From assembly GCF_900105205.1 (NCBI RefSeq), contig NZ_FNSQ01000005.1, positions 2,418,001 through 2,482,000 on the forward strand: a DNA stretch of 64,000 nt, given 5' to 3'. Both the position numbers and the translations under genes were made by a program. Shown here piece by piece: positions 7,745 to 16,549 of the stretch (its first letter is position 1; every line of letters starts with the position of its first letter). The DNA is from Microbacterium hydrocarbonoxydans (GTDB lineage: Bacteria; Actinomycetota; Actinomycetes; Actinomycetales; Microbacteriaceae). The notes under the pieces are model-generated. The model saw only the letters and a program-made list of their open reading frames with translations. It had not been told where the DNA came from and made no database searches.

Positions 7745-9265
7745 ATGTTCCGACGTACGCGACGACTCGCGCTGATCTCCGCGATCGCGGCGAGCGCCAT
7801 CGTCCTCAGCGCCTGCTCCGGCGGCTCCGCACCCGAGGCCACGGAGCCTGTGGGCGAGCCCGACCCCGATGCGACGCTCCAGGTCGGACTGGTCCTCGAA
7901 CCCACCAACCTCGACATCCGCCACACGAGCGGCGCGGCCCTCGAGCAGATCCTGATCGACAACATCTACGAGGGGCTCGTCAGCCGCTCTCAGGAGAACG
8001 AGATCGAACCGCGCCTGGCCTCGGACTACGAGGTGTCGGAGGACGGGCTCACCTACTCCTTCACCCTCAACGACGGGGTCACTTTCCACAGCGGCACGGC
8101 GCTCACCTCCGCCGACGTCGTCGCGTCCTACGAAGCGGTCCGCACCGATGCCACCCTGCAGGGCAACGCCGAGTTCGCCTCGATCGCCTCCATCAGCGCG
8201 CCGGATGCCACGACCGTGCAGATCGTGCTCACCGAGCCGAACCAGAACTTCCTCTTCGCGCTGACGGGCCCGGCCGGACTCGTCTTCCAGAAGGGCGACA
8301 AGACGGACCTCAAGACCGCCGAGAACGGCACGGGGCCCTTCACCCTGACACGATGGAACAAGGGCAGCTCCATCACGTTCGCACGCAACGAGGCGTACTG
8401 GGGCGAGCCGGCCGGCGTGGCAGAGGTCGAGTTCCAGTACATCCCCGACTTCACCGCCGGCGTGAACACCGCGCTCGACGGCGGCGTGCAGGTGCTGACC
8501 GCCGTCGACCCGAACCTTGCGCCTCAGCTCGAGGACTCGGGCGACTTCACCCTCACCACCGGCCGCACGACCGACAAGGCGACGCTGGCGTTCAACAACG
8601 CCAAGGCTCCGCTCGACGACGTCAAGGTCCGCGAGGCCCTGCGTCTGGCGATCGATCACGAGGGCCTCGTCGAGGCCGTCGGCGCCGGCGCCACCCTCTA
8701 CGGCCCGATCCCGGAGCTCGACCCCGGCTACGAGGACCTCTCCGATGTGATCTCCTACGACCCCGAGAAGGCGAAGGAGCTCCTCGCCGAGGCGGGCCAG
8801 GAGGATCTCGAGCTCACTCTGACGATCCCGAGCTTCTACGGCACGACCGTGCCGAAGGTGCTCATCTCCGACTTCCAGAAGGTCGGCGTCACGCTCAAGG
8901 TGGACTCGGTCGAGTTCCCGACGTGGCTCGAGGACGTCTACACCAACCACGACTACGACCTGAGCTTCGTGCTGCACGTCGAGCCGCGCGACTTCGGCAA
9001 CTTCGCGAACCCGGACTACTACTTCGGATACGACAACACCGAGGTGCAGGAGCTCTACACCGAGGCCCTCGCCGAGGTCGACCCCGACAAGTCCGCTGAT
9101 CTCCTCGCCGAAGCCGCCCGGATCGTCTCGGAGGACCACGCCGCGGACTGGCTGTACAACGGCGCGACGATCACGGCCGTGAGCCCGCGCGTCGCGGGGT
9201 TCCCCGAGGACTCGATCAACTCGCGCATCAACCTGGCCGGCGTCACCGTCGCCACCGAGAAGTGA
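7745..9265 (+). CDS. ABC transporter substrate-binding lipoprotein (SBP_bac_5)
   Basis: 506 residues. A type II signal peptide ends in the lipobox LSAC (Cys24). The body is an SBP_bac_5 domain (DLVTFT-like opening LVLEPTNLDIRHTSG, then YEGLVSR, FTLNDGVTFHSGTALTSADV, FARNEAYWG). This family delivers oligopeptides, dipeptides, nickel or sugars to ABC importers at the outer face of the membrane. GAGAGGA precedes the ATG. It heads an operon with two permeases and two ATPases, so this is a Dpp/Opp-type importer; the ligand is not predictable here. Confidence 0.93.
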   Translation: MFRRTRRLALISAIAASAIVLSACSGGSAPEATEPVGEPDPDATLQVGLVLEPTNLDIRHTSGAALEQILIDNIYEGLVSRSQENEIEPRLASDYEVSEDGLTYSFTLNDGVTFHSGTALTSADVVASYEAVRTDATLQGNAEFASIASISAPDATTVQIVLTEPNQNFLFALTGPAGLVFQKGDKTDLKTAENGTGPFTLTRWNKGSSITFARNEAYWGEPAGVAEVEFQYIPDFTAGVNTALDGGVQVLTAVDPNLAPQLEDSGDFTLTTGRTTDKATLAFNNAKAPLDDVKVREALRLAIDHEGLVEAVGAGATLYGPIPELDPGYEDLSDVISYDPEKAKELLAEAGQEDLELTLTIPSFYGTTVPKVLISDFQKVGVTLKVDSVEFPTWLEDVYTNHDYDLSFVLHVEPRDFGNFANPDYYFGYDNTEVQELYTEALAEVDPDKSADLLAEAARIVSEDHAADWLYNGATITAVSPRVAGFPEDSINSRINLAGVTVATEK

Positions 9266-9278
9266 CGACGCGCACGTC

Positions 9279-10226
9279 GTGATCCGCTACGCGCTCGTCC
9301 GGGGAGCCCTGCTCATCGCAGGGCTCCTCGTGTCGAGCGTCGTGATCTTCCTGACGCTGCGGGTCTTCCCCGGCGACGTCGCCCAGCTGATCGCCGGAAC
9401 CCAGGCCTCCCCCTCGGAGGTCGAGGCGTTGCGGGAGTCCCTCGGACTCGACCGTCCCCTGCCCGCGCAGTACGCGGAGTGGATCGGCGGCATCTTCCGC
9501 GGGGATCTCGGCACCTCGCTCCTCTCCGGCGCATCCGTCGGCGAGGAGCTACTGCTCAAGGCCCAGGTGACCGTGCCCCTGGGCATCATGGCTCTGCTGA
9601 TCGCCGTGCTCATCGCCGTGCCCTTCGGCATCCTCGCAGCCCTCCGTCGCGGCGGACGCGGCGGCACGGCGCTCAGCGTCGGCGCCCAGGCCCTCGCGGC
9701 GGTGCCCGTCGTCTGGGCCGGGATGATGCTCATCGTCGTGTTCTCGGTGTGGCTCGGCTGGCTCCCCCCTCAGGGCTTCCCCCGCACCGGGTGGAGCACG
9801 CCGGGTAAGGCCATCGAATCGCTCCTCCTCCCCGCCCTCACGATCGGCATCGTCGAAGGTGCCATGCTGATGCGCTTCGTACGCAGCGCGACCCTGCAGG
9901 CGGCGGGACAGGACTTCGTGCGCACAGCCGCCGCGAAAGGGCTCACCCGCACCCGCGCTCTGATCTCGCACGGCATCCCCGCCGTCGGCCTGTCGATCAT
10001 CACCGTGCTGGGCCTGCAGATCGCCGGGATCATCGTCGGGTCCGTCGTGATCGAGCAGCTGTTCACGCTCCCCGGCATCGGACGGATGCTGGTCGCCGAC
10101 GTCGGCACGCGCGACCTCATCAAGGTGCAGAGCGAGCTGCTGGTGCTCACCGGCTTCGTGCTCGTGGTGGGGTCCGTGGTCGACCTCATCCACCGCGCTG
10201 TGGACCCCCGGCAGAGGGAGTCCTGA
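9279..10226 (+). CDS. ABC transporter permease (DppB/OppB type)
   Basis: 315 residues, GTG start 13 bases after the binding-protein gene. The FPGD and ESLGLDRPLPAQYAEW segments near the start are characteristic of DppB/NikB permeases, and about six membrane helices follow. The cytoplasmic coupling loop is RTAAAKGLTRTRALISHGIP, followed by IEQLFTLPGIGRML. It forms the membrane channel together with the next gene product. Confidence 0.93.
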   Translation: MIRYALVRGALLIAGLLVSSVVIFLTLRVFPGDVAQLIAGTQASPSEVEALRESLGLDRPLPAQYAEWIGGIFRGDLGTSLLSGASVGEELLLKAQVTVPLGIMALLIAVLIAVPFGILAALRRGGRGGTALSVGAQALAAVPVVWAGMMLIVVFSVWLGWLPPQGFPRTGWSTPGKAIESLLLPALTIGIVEGAMLMRFVRSATLQAAGQDFVRTAAAKGLTRTRALISHGIPAVGLSIITVLGLQIAGIIVGSVVIEQLFTLPGIGRMLVADVGTRDLIKVQSELLVLTGFVLVVGSVVDLIHRAVDPRQRES

Positions 10227-11092
10227 TGCCCGGCTGGCTGTCGAGACTCTGGCGCACCGCCACAGGGCGGTTCGGGCTGATCGTGGTCGCGGTCATCACG
10301 GTCACCGCGCTCGTCTCGCTGCTGTGGACGCCGTTCGACCCGCAGGAGTCCGACGTCCGCAACCGCTGGGCGATCCCGAGCTGGCCGCATCTGCTCGGCA
10401 CCGACGACACCGGCCGCGACATCCTGAGCCTGCTGATGGCCGGCGCCAGGACGACCGTCTTCGTCAGCGTCGGAGCCGGCGTCGTCGCGACGCTCGTCGG
10501 GATCGCCCTCGCGGCTCTCGGGGCGCTCACCGCTCGCTGGCTGCGGGAGACCGTCGCCGTGCTGGTCGACATCCTGATCGCCTTCCCCGTGCTCCTGATC
10601 GCCATGATGATCTCCTCGGTCTGGGGCGGTTCGCTCTGGGTCGTGATCTGGTCGGTGGGGATCGGGTTCGGCGTGAACATCGCCAGAGTCACCAGACCGG
10701 AGCTGCGCCGGGTGCAGCAGAGCGACTTCGTGCTCGCGGCCAAGGCGTCCGGCCTCACCGCAGGGCAGAGTCTGCGCCGCCATCTCCTCCCCAACGTCGC
10801 CCCGGTGTTCATCGTGCAGCTCTCCTGGTCGATGGCCGTCGCCGTGCTCGCCGAAGCGGGGCTCTCCTACCTCGGCTTCGGAGCATCGGTCGTCGAGCCG
10901 AGCTGGGGACTGCTGCTCGCCGACCTGCAGCGCTACATCGGCGTGCATCCGCTTTCGGTGATCTGGCCGGGTCTGGCGATCACGATCACCGTGCTGGCGC
11001 TCAACCTCCTGGGCGACGGCCTGCGCGAGGCCACTGACCCGACGCTGCGCCACCGCGCGGCCGAGGTCCACACCCCGGCGGTGATCGCATGA
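10226..11092 (+). CDS. ABC transporter permease (DppC/OppC type)
   Basis: 288 residues, ATG overlapping the previous stop by one base (TGATG). An N-terminal anchor helix is followed by the HLLGTDDTGRDILS motif of DppC/NikC proteins, several helices, and the coupling loop AKASGLTAGQSLRRHLLPN. The C-terminal GDGLREATDPTLR is typical. It pairs with the upstream permease; the stop overlaps the start of the following ATPase gene by 4 bases. Confidence 0.93.
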   Translation: MPGWLSRLWRTATGRFGLIVVAVITVTALVSLLWTPFDPQESDVRNRWAIPSWPHLLGTDDTGRDILSLLMAGARTTVFVSVGAGVVATLVGIALAALGALTARWLRETVAVLVDILIAFPVLLIAMMISSVWGGSLWVVIWSVGIGFGVNIARVTRPELRRVQQSDFVLAAKASGLTAGQSLRRHLLPNVAPVFIVQLSWSMAVAVLAEAGLSYLGFGASVVEPSWGLLLADLQRYIGVHPLSVIWPGLAITITVLALNLLGDGLREATDPTLRHRAAEVHTPAVIA

Positions 11093-11879
11093 GCCTCGAG
11101 GTGAACGACCTCGTCGTCCGGATCGACGGACGCCCCGTCGTGGACGGCATCTCCTTCGAGGTGCCGGATGGCACCCGACTGGGGCTGATCGGCGAGTCCG
11201 GCTCCGGCAAGTCGCTGACGGCGCTCGCCGTGCTCGGCCTCCTTCCTGAGGGGGCAGTCGCGAGCGGCAGCATCCGCTGGAACGGCACGGAGCTGATCGG
11301 CATGCCGGATCGCGAACTCGCCCGACTCCGGGGGACGAGATCGGCATCGTCTTCCAGGAGCCGCGCACGGCGCTCAACCCCATCCGCACCGTGGGCAGGC
11401 AGATCGCGGAGTCGATCCGGATCCACGAGGGAATCGGCCGCAGGGACGCACGGGCACGCGCCGTCCAGGAGGCCGCGCGCGTGCGGCTGCCCGACCCGGA
11501 GTCGATCATCGACCGATACCCGCACCAGCTCTCCGGCGGACAGCGGCAGCGTGTGGCGATCGCGATGGCGCTGGCCTGCCGACCCCGTCTGCTCATCGCG
11601 GATGAGCCGACGACCGCGCTGGACGTCACGATCCAGGCCGAGATCCTGTCGCTGCTGCTGAGCCTCGTCGAGGAGCAGGGCATGTCGCTCGTGTTCATCA
11701 CGCACGATCTGGCCGTGCTCGCGCAGGTCGCGACGCAGGGGGTGGTCCTCGAGGACGGGCACGTTGTCGAGGCCGCCCCGGTGCGCACCCTGCTGAGCGC
11801 ACCGACGTCGCCGATCACCCAGGGCCTCCTCCGCGATGCCACCGCGACCCTGTGGCGGCCGGAGGGAGGGCAGCGATGA
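11089..11879 (+). pseudogene. ABC transporter ATPase (DppD/OppD type), broken by a -1 frameshift
   Basis: The 5' frame gives MSLEVNDLVVRIDG, Walker A GESGSGKS and LARLRG, then turns into nonsense after the G run at 11330-11334. The continuation is in the frame one base back: DEIGIVFQEP (Q-loop), RYPHQLSGGQRQR (signature), LLIADEPTTALD (Walker B), ITHDLAVL (H-loop), ending at 11879. Joining the frames at base 11334 gives a normal 263-residue protein. The run has five G where six would restore the frame, so one base is missing. This may be a sequencing error, a real mutation, or slippage. Both flanking overlaps (ATGA at each end) are intact, which suggests a recent or artefactual event. I see no recognised -1 slippery heptamer. 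Confidence 0.85.
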
Positions 11880-12670
11880 GCCTGATCGAGGCGCGGTCGC
11901 TCCGGCGTGACTTCGTCGTCCCGCAACGCTCGTCCTTCGCACGCGCCCGCACGCAGACCGCCCTGGCCGAGACGGATCTCGACATCGCCGAGGGGTCGTC
12001 CCTCGGCATCATCGGCGAGTCGGGCTCGGGCAAGTCCACTCTCATCCGGCTCCTGCTGGGCCTCGACCGGCCGACCTCCGGCACGGTCACCGTCGATGGA
12101 AGGGCGGTGGATGCGTCCGCATCCGCTCGCTCACTGCATTGGCTGCGACGTCAGACCGGGCTGGTGTTCCAGGATCCGTACGCCTCACTGGACCCCCGGA
12201 TGACGGCGGAGCAGATCATCCGGGAACCCCTGTGGGCGCTGGACATCCCCGGCGATCACCGCGCCAGGGTTCGCGAGGTGCTGGCGCAGGTCGGCCTCGA
12301 GCCCGAGATGGCGAACCGCTATCCGCACGAGTTCTCCGGCGGTCAGCGCCAGCGGATCGCGCTGGCGAGGGCGATCGCGCACCGGCCGCGCATCCTGGTC
12401 GGAGACGAGCCGCTGTCGGCACTGGACGTGACGGTGCGGGCGCAGATCCTCGAGCTGCTCATCGACCTGCGACGCACGACCGAGCTCACGCTCGTGCTCG
12501 TCAGCCACGACATCGGGGTGGTGCAGAACCTCTGCGACACCGTCGTCGTGATGAAGGACGGCGCTGTCGTGGAGCGCGGTGCGACGGCTGATGTGCTGCT
12601 GCATCCGTCGCAGGAGTACACGAAGACGCTACTCGCGGCGATCCCCGTCATGCCCGCTCCCCCGGACTGA
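11876..12670 (+). CDS. ABC transporter ATPase (DppF/OppF type)
   Basis: 264 residues from the ATG at 11876, with GGAGGGAGGG upstream and ATGA overlap with the previous stop. Walker A GESGSGKST, Q-loop VFQDPYASLDPRM, signature EFSGGQRQR, Walker B ILVGDEPLSALD and H-loop VSHDIGV are all intact. The SLDPRMT segment is typical of the F-type subunit of oligopeptide/nickel importers. It would dimerise with the frameshifted ATPase encoded upstream. If that gene is truly broken, this subunit would have to act as a homodimer or the importer is dead. Confidence 0.93.
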   Translation: MSLIEARSLRRDFVVPQRSSFARARTQTALAETDLDIAEGSSLGIIGESGSGKSTLIRLLLGLDRPTSGTVTVDGRAVDASASARSLHWLRRQTGLVFQDPYASLDPRMTAEQIIREPLWALDIPGDHRARVREVLAQVGLEPEMANRYPHEFSGGQRQRIALARAIAHRPRILVGDEPLSALDVTVRAQILELLIDLRRTTELTLVLVSHDIGVVQNLCDTVVVMKDGAVVERGATADVLLHPSQEYTKTLLAAIPVMPAPPD

Positions 12671-12676
12671 GCGCGG

Positions 12677-13294
12677 TCAGCGACCGGTGCCCGCGCCGAA
12701 GAATCTGCGTCGACGTGTCGGACGCAGCGCGCGCCGCATGTAGACGGTCCCGAGATCCCGCCCGAACTTGTGCCCGACCCGCCCCATGCGGCCGGCCTCG
12801 ACGAATCCGAGCTTGGCGTGCAGGCGGATCGACGCGTCTGCTTTGCTGTCGCTGATCACGGCCACCATCTCGCGGATCCCGAGCTGCTCGCACGCGTCGA
12901 TGAGCGCCTGGAGCAGTGCCGCACCGAGACCCTTGCCCCCGGCGCCGGGACCGAGGTAGATCGAGTCCTCGACCGTGTACCGGTAGGCGTTCTTGCCCGC
13001 CCAGGGCTGGGCCAGTGCGTAGCCGATCACGACTCCGGTCGGCGACACCGCGACGAGGAAGGGCAGCCCCAGCTTGCTCAGCAGGGCGAACTTCTCCCGC
13101 CAGTACGGGATGCTGCTGCGGCGCTCGTCGAGGGTCACGACCGAGTTGCTGACGAAGTGGTTGTAGATCTCGCGCACGTAGGGCAGATCTCCCGCCCTGG
13201 CCGGGCGGATCGAGTACGAGAACACATCGGGCTGCTGCTGCGGGCGCAGATGGCGCGGCAGCACACGGCGGCGGTCACCGGGCTCGAACTGCAT
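12677..13294 (-). CDS. GNAT N-acetyltransferase, phosphinothricin acetyltransferase-like
   Basis: 205 residues. The fold is GNAT: YSIRPARAGDLPYVREIYNHFV, SIPYWREKF, VIGYALAQPW, the acetyl-CoA loop GPGAGGKGLGAALL and LHAKLGFVEAGRMGRVGHKFG. The last two segments are typical of the Pat/Bar/MnaT (methionine sulfone or phosphinothricin) branch. A basic C-terminus (RPTRRRRFF) follows the domain. The natural substrate is not predictable. The stop lies 6 bases from that of the convergent ABC operon with no hairpin between them. Confidence 0.82.
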   Translation of the reverse strand: MQFEPGDRRRVLPRHLRPQQQPDVFSYSIRPARAGDLPYVREIYNHFVSNSVVTLDERRSSIPYWREKFALLSKLGLPFLVAVSPTGVVIGYALAQPWAGKNAYRYTVEDSIYLGPGAGGKGLGAALLQALIDACEQLGIREMVAVISDSKADASIRLHAKLGFVEAGRMGRVGHKFGRDLGTVYMRRALRPTRRRRFFGAGTGR

Positions 13295-13298
13295 GCGC

Positions 13299-14009
13299 TC
13301 AGCTTAGAGGCGAGCCGTCCTTGATGCGCCAGTCGATCGGGTCGACGCCGAGGCCTTCCAGCAGGGCATTGGCCCGGGAGAAGGGCCGGGAACCGAAGAA
13401 TCCCCGGCTGGCTGACAGGGGGGACGGATGCGCGGACGCGATCACCGGCGTGCCCCCGAGGAGCGGCTGCAGGTTCCCGGCATCCTTGCCCCAGAGGATG
13501 GCGACGAGCGGCCGATCCCGTGCCACGAGAGCGCGGATGGCGAGCTCGGTCACCTGCTCCCATCCCCAACGGCGGTGGGAGCCTGCCTCGCCGGGGCGCA
13601 CCGTGAGCACCCGATTCAGCAGCAGGACGCCCTGATCGCTCCAGGAGGTCAGATCGCCGTGAGGTGCCGGCGGGATACCCAGGTCGCTCTCCAGCTCGCG
13701 GTAGATGTTGCCGAGGCTGCGCGGCAGGGGACGCACGTCCCGGTCGACGGCGAACGAGAGTCCGATGGGATGCCCGGGCGTCGGATACGGATCCTGACCG
13801 GTGATGAGGACCTTGACGTCGGACATCGGGCGCGCGAAGGCGCGCAGCACGTGATCGCCGGCCGGGAGGTAGCCGCGACCGGCCGCCTGCTCCTCGCGCA
13901 GTCGATCGCCCAGCGCGCTGATCGTCTGCTGCGCCGGCGCCAGCGCCTCGGCCCACTCCTGATCGATCAGACCGTCGACGGCGAGCTCGGCGAGAGTCCG
14001 CGGCCCCAT
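13299..14009 (-). CDS. ung: Uracil-DNA glycosylase, family 1
   Basis: 236 residues. The family 1 water-activating motif is [11 protein letters not shown] (consensus GQDPYH), with Pro at the position of the usual His, as I recall from other actinobacterial members. [19 protein letters not shown] and the DNA-intercalation loop [13 protein letters not shown] (consensus HPSPLS) are present. The enzyme removes uracil from DNA to begin base-excision repair. It lies 2 bases downstream of the SDR gene, in an apparent leftward operon. Confidence 0.95.
   Translation of the reverse strand: MGPRTLAELAVDGLIDQEWAEALAPAQQTISALGDRLREEQAAGRGYLPAGDHVLRAFARPMSDVKVLITGQDPYPTPGHPIGLSFAVDRDVRPLPRSLGNIYRELESDLGIPPAPHGDLTSWSDQGVLLLNRVLTVRPGEAGSHRRWGWEQVTELAIRALVARDRPLVAILWGKDAGNLQPLLGGTPVIASAHPSPLSASRGFFGSRPFSRANALLEGLGVDPIDWRIKDGSPLS
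13301..13306 (-). promoter_or_regulatory. Putative leaderless -10 (TAAGCT) of the GNAT gene
   Basis: TAAGCT, then GAGCGC, then ATG on the minus strand. The hexamer overlaps the 3' end of ung (stop at 13299-13301), so it would be an internal promoter in the leftward SDR-ung-GNAT series. Confidence 0.42.
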
Positions 14010-14011
14010 GC

Positions 14012-14794
14012 TCAGTCGATCGGACGCACGCGCAGCGGACCCCGCGCCAGCAGGTGGTTCGCGGACTGGGCGACCGGGCGCATCGTGATGAGGTCGAGGT
14101 TGACGTGCGCGGGGGCGTCCAGCGCATAGGCGATGACGTCCGCGACATCCTCGGCGCGCAGCGGCGCCTCGACGCCCGAGTAGACGGCCTCGGCGGCGAC
14201 CGCGTCACCGCCCAGACGGTTCAGGGTGAACTCCTCGGTGCGCACCATGCCAGGGGCGATCTCGGCCACGCGGATGGGCTCGCCGTTCAGCTCCAGGCGC
14301 AGCGCGTGCACCAGCATCGCTTGCGCGGCCTTCGCGGCGTTGTACCCGCCGCCACCCGGGTAGGCGACCTGCGCGGCGGTCGAGGTCACGAACACCGTGT
14401 CCGCATGCCCGTCCGCAGCAGCGGCGCGCCTCAGCAGCGGCAGGAGCCCAGCGACGAGTCGCTGGCTGGCGAGCACGTTGGCGTCGTACATCCACTGCCA
14501 GTCCTCGGTCGATGCGTTCTCGATCCGGTCCGTGCCGCGTGCACCGCCGGCGACCTGCACCAGCGCGTGCACAGGCCCCGAGGCCTCGAGCTCCGTGACG
14601 AGCGCCGCGACCGCCTCCGGGTCCGTGAGGTCGCACGCGACCGCCGAGGCTCCGGTCTCGGCGGCGAGCGCCGCCAACCGGGACTCGCGCCGAGCGACTC
14701 CGACGACGCCCCACCCGCGAGAGCGGAGGGCACGCACCGTCGCCTCCCCGATTCCCGAGCTGGCACCGGTCACCACTGCACGCCTGTTCACCAT
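14012..14794 (-). CDS. Short-chain dehydrogenase/reductase
   Basis: 260 residues from the ATG at 14792-14794. It has the classical SDR signatures: TGASSGIG for nucleotide binding, CDLTD, the VTST strand carrying the catalytic serine, and YNAAK for the catalytic Tyr and Lys. The loop after the beta-strand 2 has ARRES, which suggests NADP preference. Substrate is unknown; resemblance to YdfG-type enzymes is only general. It is the first gene of a leftward series with ung and the GNAT gene. Confidence 0.9.
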   Translation of the reverse strand: MVNRRAVVTGASSGIGEATVRALRSRGWGVVGVARRESRLAALAAETGASAVACDLTDPEAVAALVTELEASGPVHALVQVAGGARGTDRIENASTEDWQWMYDANVLASQRLVAGLLPLLRRAAAADGHADTVFVTSTAAQVAYPGGGGYNAAKAAQAMLVHALRLELNGEPIRVAEIAPGMVRTEEFTLNRLGGDAVAAEAVYSGVEAPLRAEDVADVIAYALDAPAHVNLDLITMRPVAQSANHLLARGPLRVRPID

Positions 14795-14800
14795 GCCTCC

Positions 14801-14806
14801 ACCGTA
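14801..14806 (-). promoter_or_regulatory. Putative leaderless -10 (TACGGT) of the SDR gene
   Basis: TACGGT, then GGAGGC, then ATG on the minus strand. The same 6-base spacer GGAGGC follows the -10 candidates of the AhpD-like gene and eis. Confidence 0.5.
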
Positions 14807-14856
14807 CGATGTTCTGCGCCGAAACGCCGCTCCCCCGCCCCGGGTCGTCGCCCCGG

Positions 14857-15780
14857 TCATCCGGTCGACTGCACCGTCTGCACACTCCCTCTCGGCTCTC
14901 CTGCGAGCACGAGCCCGACCCCGATCCCGCACAGGACGAAACCGGCGAGCGTGACCACGGTCATCGGCTCGCCGAGCAGCAGACCGCCGGCCAGCGACGT
15001 CGCCGGCGCCATCAGGAAGAGGAGGGCCTGCAGCGCGGTGATTCCGACTCGGCGCAGCAGCCACCAGTACAGGCCGTAGGCGATCACCGTCGGGAAGACT
15101 GCGGTCAACGCCACCGCGAGCCAGAACGAGCCGGATGCCGGCGGCGCCAGCGTCCCCGTCGCCGCGGCGATCACGAGCAGCAGCACCGCCGTGACGGTCA
15201 CGTGAATGGTCAGAGTCACGAGCACACCGGTTCTCACCGGCGACCTCCGCTGCACGAACGTGCCGAGTATCAGACACGCCATCGCGATGACGGGCAGTGC
15301 GTACGCCAGCACCGGAGCATCCGACGAGCCGAACTGCGAACGCACTACGAGAAGGACCCCGACCGCGCCGACGCCGAGGCCCATCCACTGCGCGCCACGC
15401 ACCCGCAGCCCGAGGATGGGGCCGACCAGCACCGCCACCACGAGCGGCTGGACGGCATCGATCAGGGCCACGGTGCCGGTCGCGATGCCGGCGGCCACCG
15501 CGCCGTACACCGCCACGCAGTAGCCGAACTGCGCGAACACGCCGATCGCCGCCTGCACCCGCAGCTCGTGGCCAGAGACGCCCTTCGCTGCTCCCGACAC
15601 GAGCGTGACCGCGATCAGCAGCCCCGCGAGCGGCACGAATCTCCAGACGAGCAGGGTGAGCGCAGAGACGTCGACCGTCGCGAAGGCCGGAATGATGAAC
15701 CCCGAGCTCCACGAGACGATGAACGTTGCTGCGGCAGCCACCGTCACGGCGGCCTGAAGTACACCGATCTGTTTACTCAT
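14857..15780 (-). CDS. DMT-superfamily (EamA) exporter
   Basis: 307 residues from the ATG at 15778-15780. About ten hydrophobic helices make two EamA repeats; the first opens FIVSWSSGFIIPAFA and the second FVQRRSPVRTG..ALTAVFPTVIAYGLYW. The LLWRFVPLAG and PLVVAVLVGPILG segments are typical. The family exports metabolites, amino acids or drugs. It diverges from a TetR gene, and the 34 bases between the two start codons are one palindrome, so TetR control of this exporter is very likely. Stop and SDR start are 62 bases apart. Confidence 0.88.
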   Translation of the reverse strand: MSKQIGVLQAAVTVAAAATFIVSWSSGFIIPAFATVDVSALTLLVWRFVPLAGLLIAVTLVSGAAKGVSGHELRVQAAIGVFAQFGYCVAVYGAVAAGIATGTVALIDAVQPLVVAVLVGPILGLRVRGAQWMGLGVGAVGVLLVVRSQFGSSDAPVLAYALPVIAMACLILGTFVQRRSPVRTGVLVTLTIHVTVTAVLLLVIAAATGTLAPPASGSFWLAVALTAVFPTVIAYGLYWWLLRRVGITALQALLFLMAPATSLAGGLLLGEPMTVVTLAGFVLCGIGVGLVLAGEPRGSVQTVQSTG

Positions 15781-15817
15781 GACCTCGACTATACAGACTG
15801 GTATAGTCGAGGTCATG
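15778..15817. promoter_or_regulatory. TetR operator and divergent leaderless promoter palindrome
   Basis: A perfect 17-base inverted repeat (CATGACCTCGACTATAC at 15778-15794, its complement at 15801-15817) around a 6-base centre AGACTG. The arms include the start codons of both divergent genes. Each arm carries a TATAGT hexamer (15802-15807 forward; 15788-15793 reverse) ending 7 bases before the start codon it would serve. The site therefore seems to be operator and both promoters at once. Confidence 0.85.
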
Positions 15818-16405
15818 CCCCACCCCGTTCCGGAACTCGCGCCCCTCACTCCCGGTGGGCGGCGGGTACTCGACGCCGCGTCGCAGCTGTTCTACGAGCG
15901 AGGCATCCATGCCGTGGGCGTCGATACGATCGCCGAGGCGGCCGGCGTCACCAAGAAGACGCTCTACGACCGATTCGGATCGAAGGAGGCGCTCGTCGTC
16001 GCGTATCTGCAGCACCGCGATGCGCGGTGGCGTGAGCACGTGGCCCAGCAGCTCGCACTCGTCCCCGAGCCCGGGATCGATCGTGTGCTCGCGATCTTCG
16101 ACGCCGCGATCAGCTGGTCGGATGCGAACAGCCCCAAGGGATGCAGCGCGATCAACGCCCGCGCCGAGATCGCCGACGGCACGGACGACCACCCGGTGTT
16201 TCCCGAGGTCTCCCGCCAGAAACTCTGGCTACTCGGCGTCTTCGAGGAGCTCTGCACCGAGGCGGGGCTTCGGGATCCTCGCGCCTCCGCGCAGGCGATG
16301 ATGCTGCTCTACGAGGGCGCGATCGTCACGGTCGGGATGACCACGTTCGCAGAGCCCTTCGCTGTCGCGCGCCGCTGGGCCGCCGCGCTGCTCGCCCAGG
16401 CCTGA
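15815..16405 (+). CDS. TetR/AcrR family transcriptional regulator
   Basis: 196 residues from the ATG at 15815. The N-terminal helix-turn-helix is plain: RRVLDAASQLFYERGIHAVGV, then TIAEAAGVTKKTLYDRFGSKEALV (residues 35-60). The C-terminal half is the ligand/dimer domain, with a CSAINARAEIAD segment. It probably represses itself and the divergent DMT exporter through the palindrome that separates them. An upstream in-frame ATG at 15779 lies inside the opposite arm and would add 12 residues encoded by the operator; it is less likely. Confidence 0.9.
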   Translation: MPHPVPELAPLTPGGRRVLDAASQLFYERGIHAVGVDTIAEAAGVTKKTLYDRFGSKEALVVAYLQHRDARWREHVAQQLALVPEPGIDRVLAIFDAAISWSDANSPKGCSAINARAEIADGTDDHPVFPEVSRQKLWLLGVFEELCTEAGLRDPRASAQAMMLLYEGAIVTVGMTTFAEPFAVARRWAAALLAQA

Positions 16406-16469
16406 GCGCCGGGGGCGCCGTCCGCCGCTCGCAGGGCTCGGTCTGTTACGTCACATTTCCCACCCGCTG

Positions 16470-16496
16470 TTGACAGCCGGCGATATTCCGTACTGT
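16470..16496 (+). promoter_or_regulatory. Putative promoter of metY
   Basis: TTGACA at 16470-16475 and TACTGT at 16491-16496 with a short 15-base spacer. A start near 16503 would leave a leader of about 47 bases. I searched 16406-16549 by eye for a SAM riboswitch core and found none. Confidence 0.5.
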
Positions 16497-16549
16497 CGCA
16501 TGCAACGACATCAGTCGCATCGACCTTCCAACCGTTCCAGGGGGAACAC

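Noticed and set aside
11323-11345. Programmed -1 frameshifting in the ABC ATPase gene
   Set aside because: The G run does not form a standard slippery heptamer with a following structure, and OppD/DppD-type ATPases are not known to need recoding; a missing base is simpler.
16406-16549. SAM riboswitch before metY
   Set aside because: No SAM-I, SAM-II or SAM-IV core sequence is visible; the region reads as a simple promoter with a short leader.
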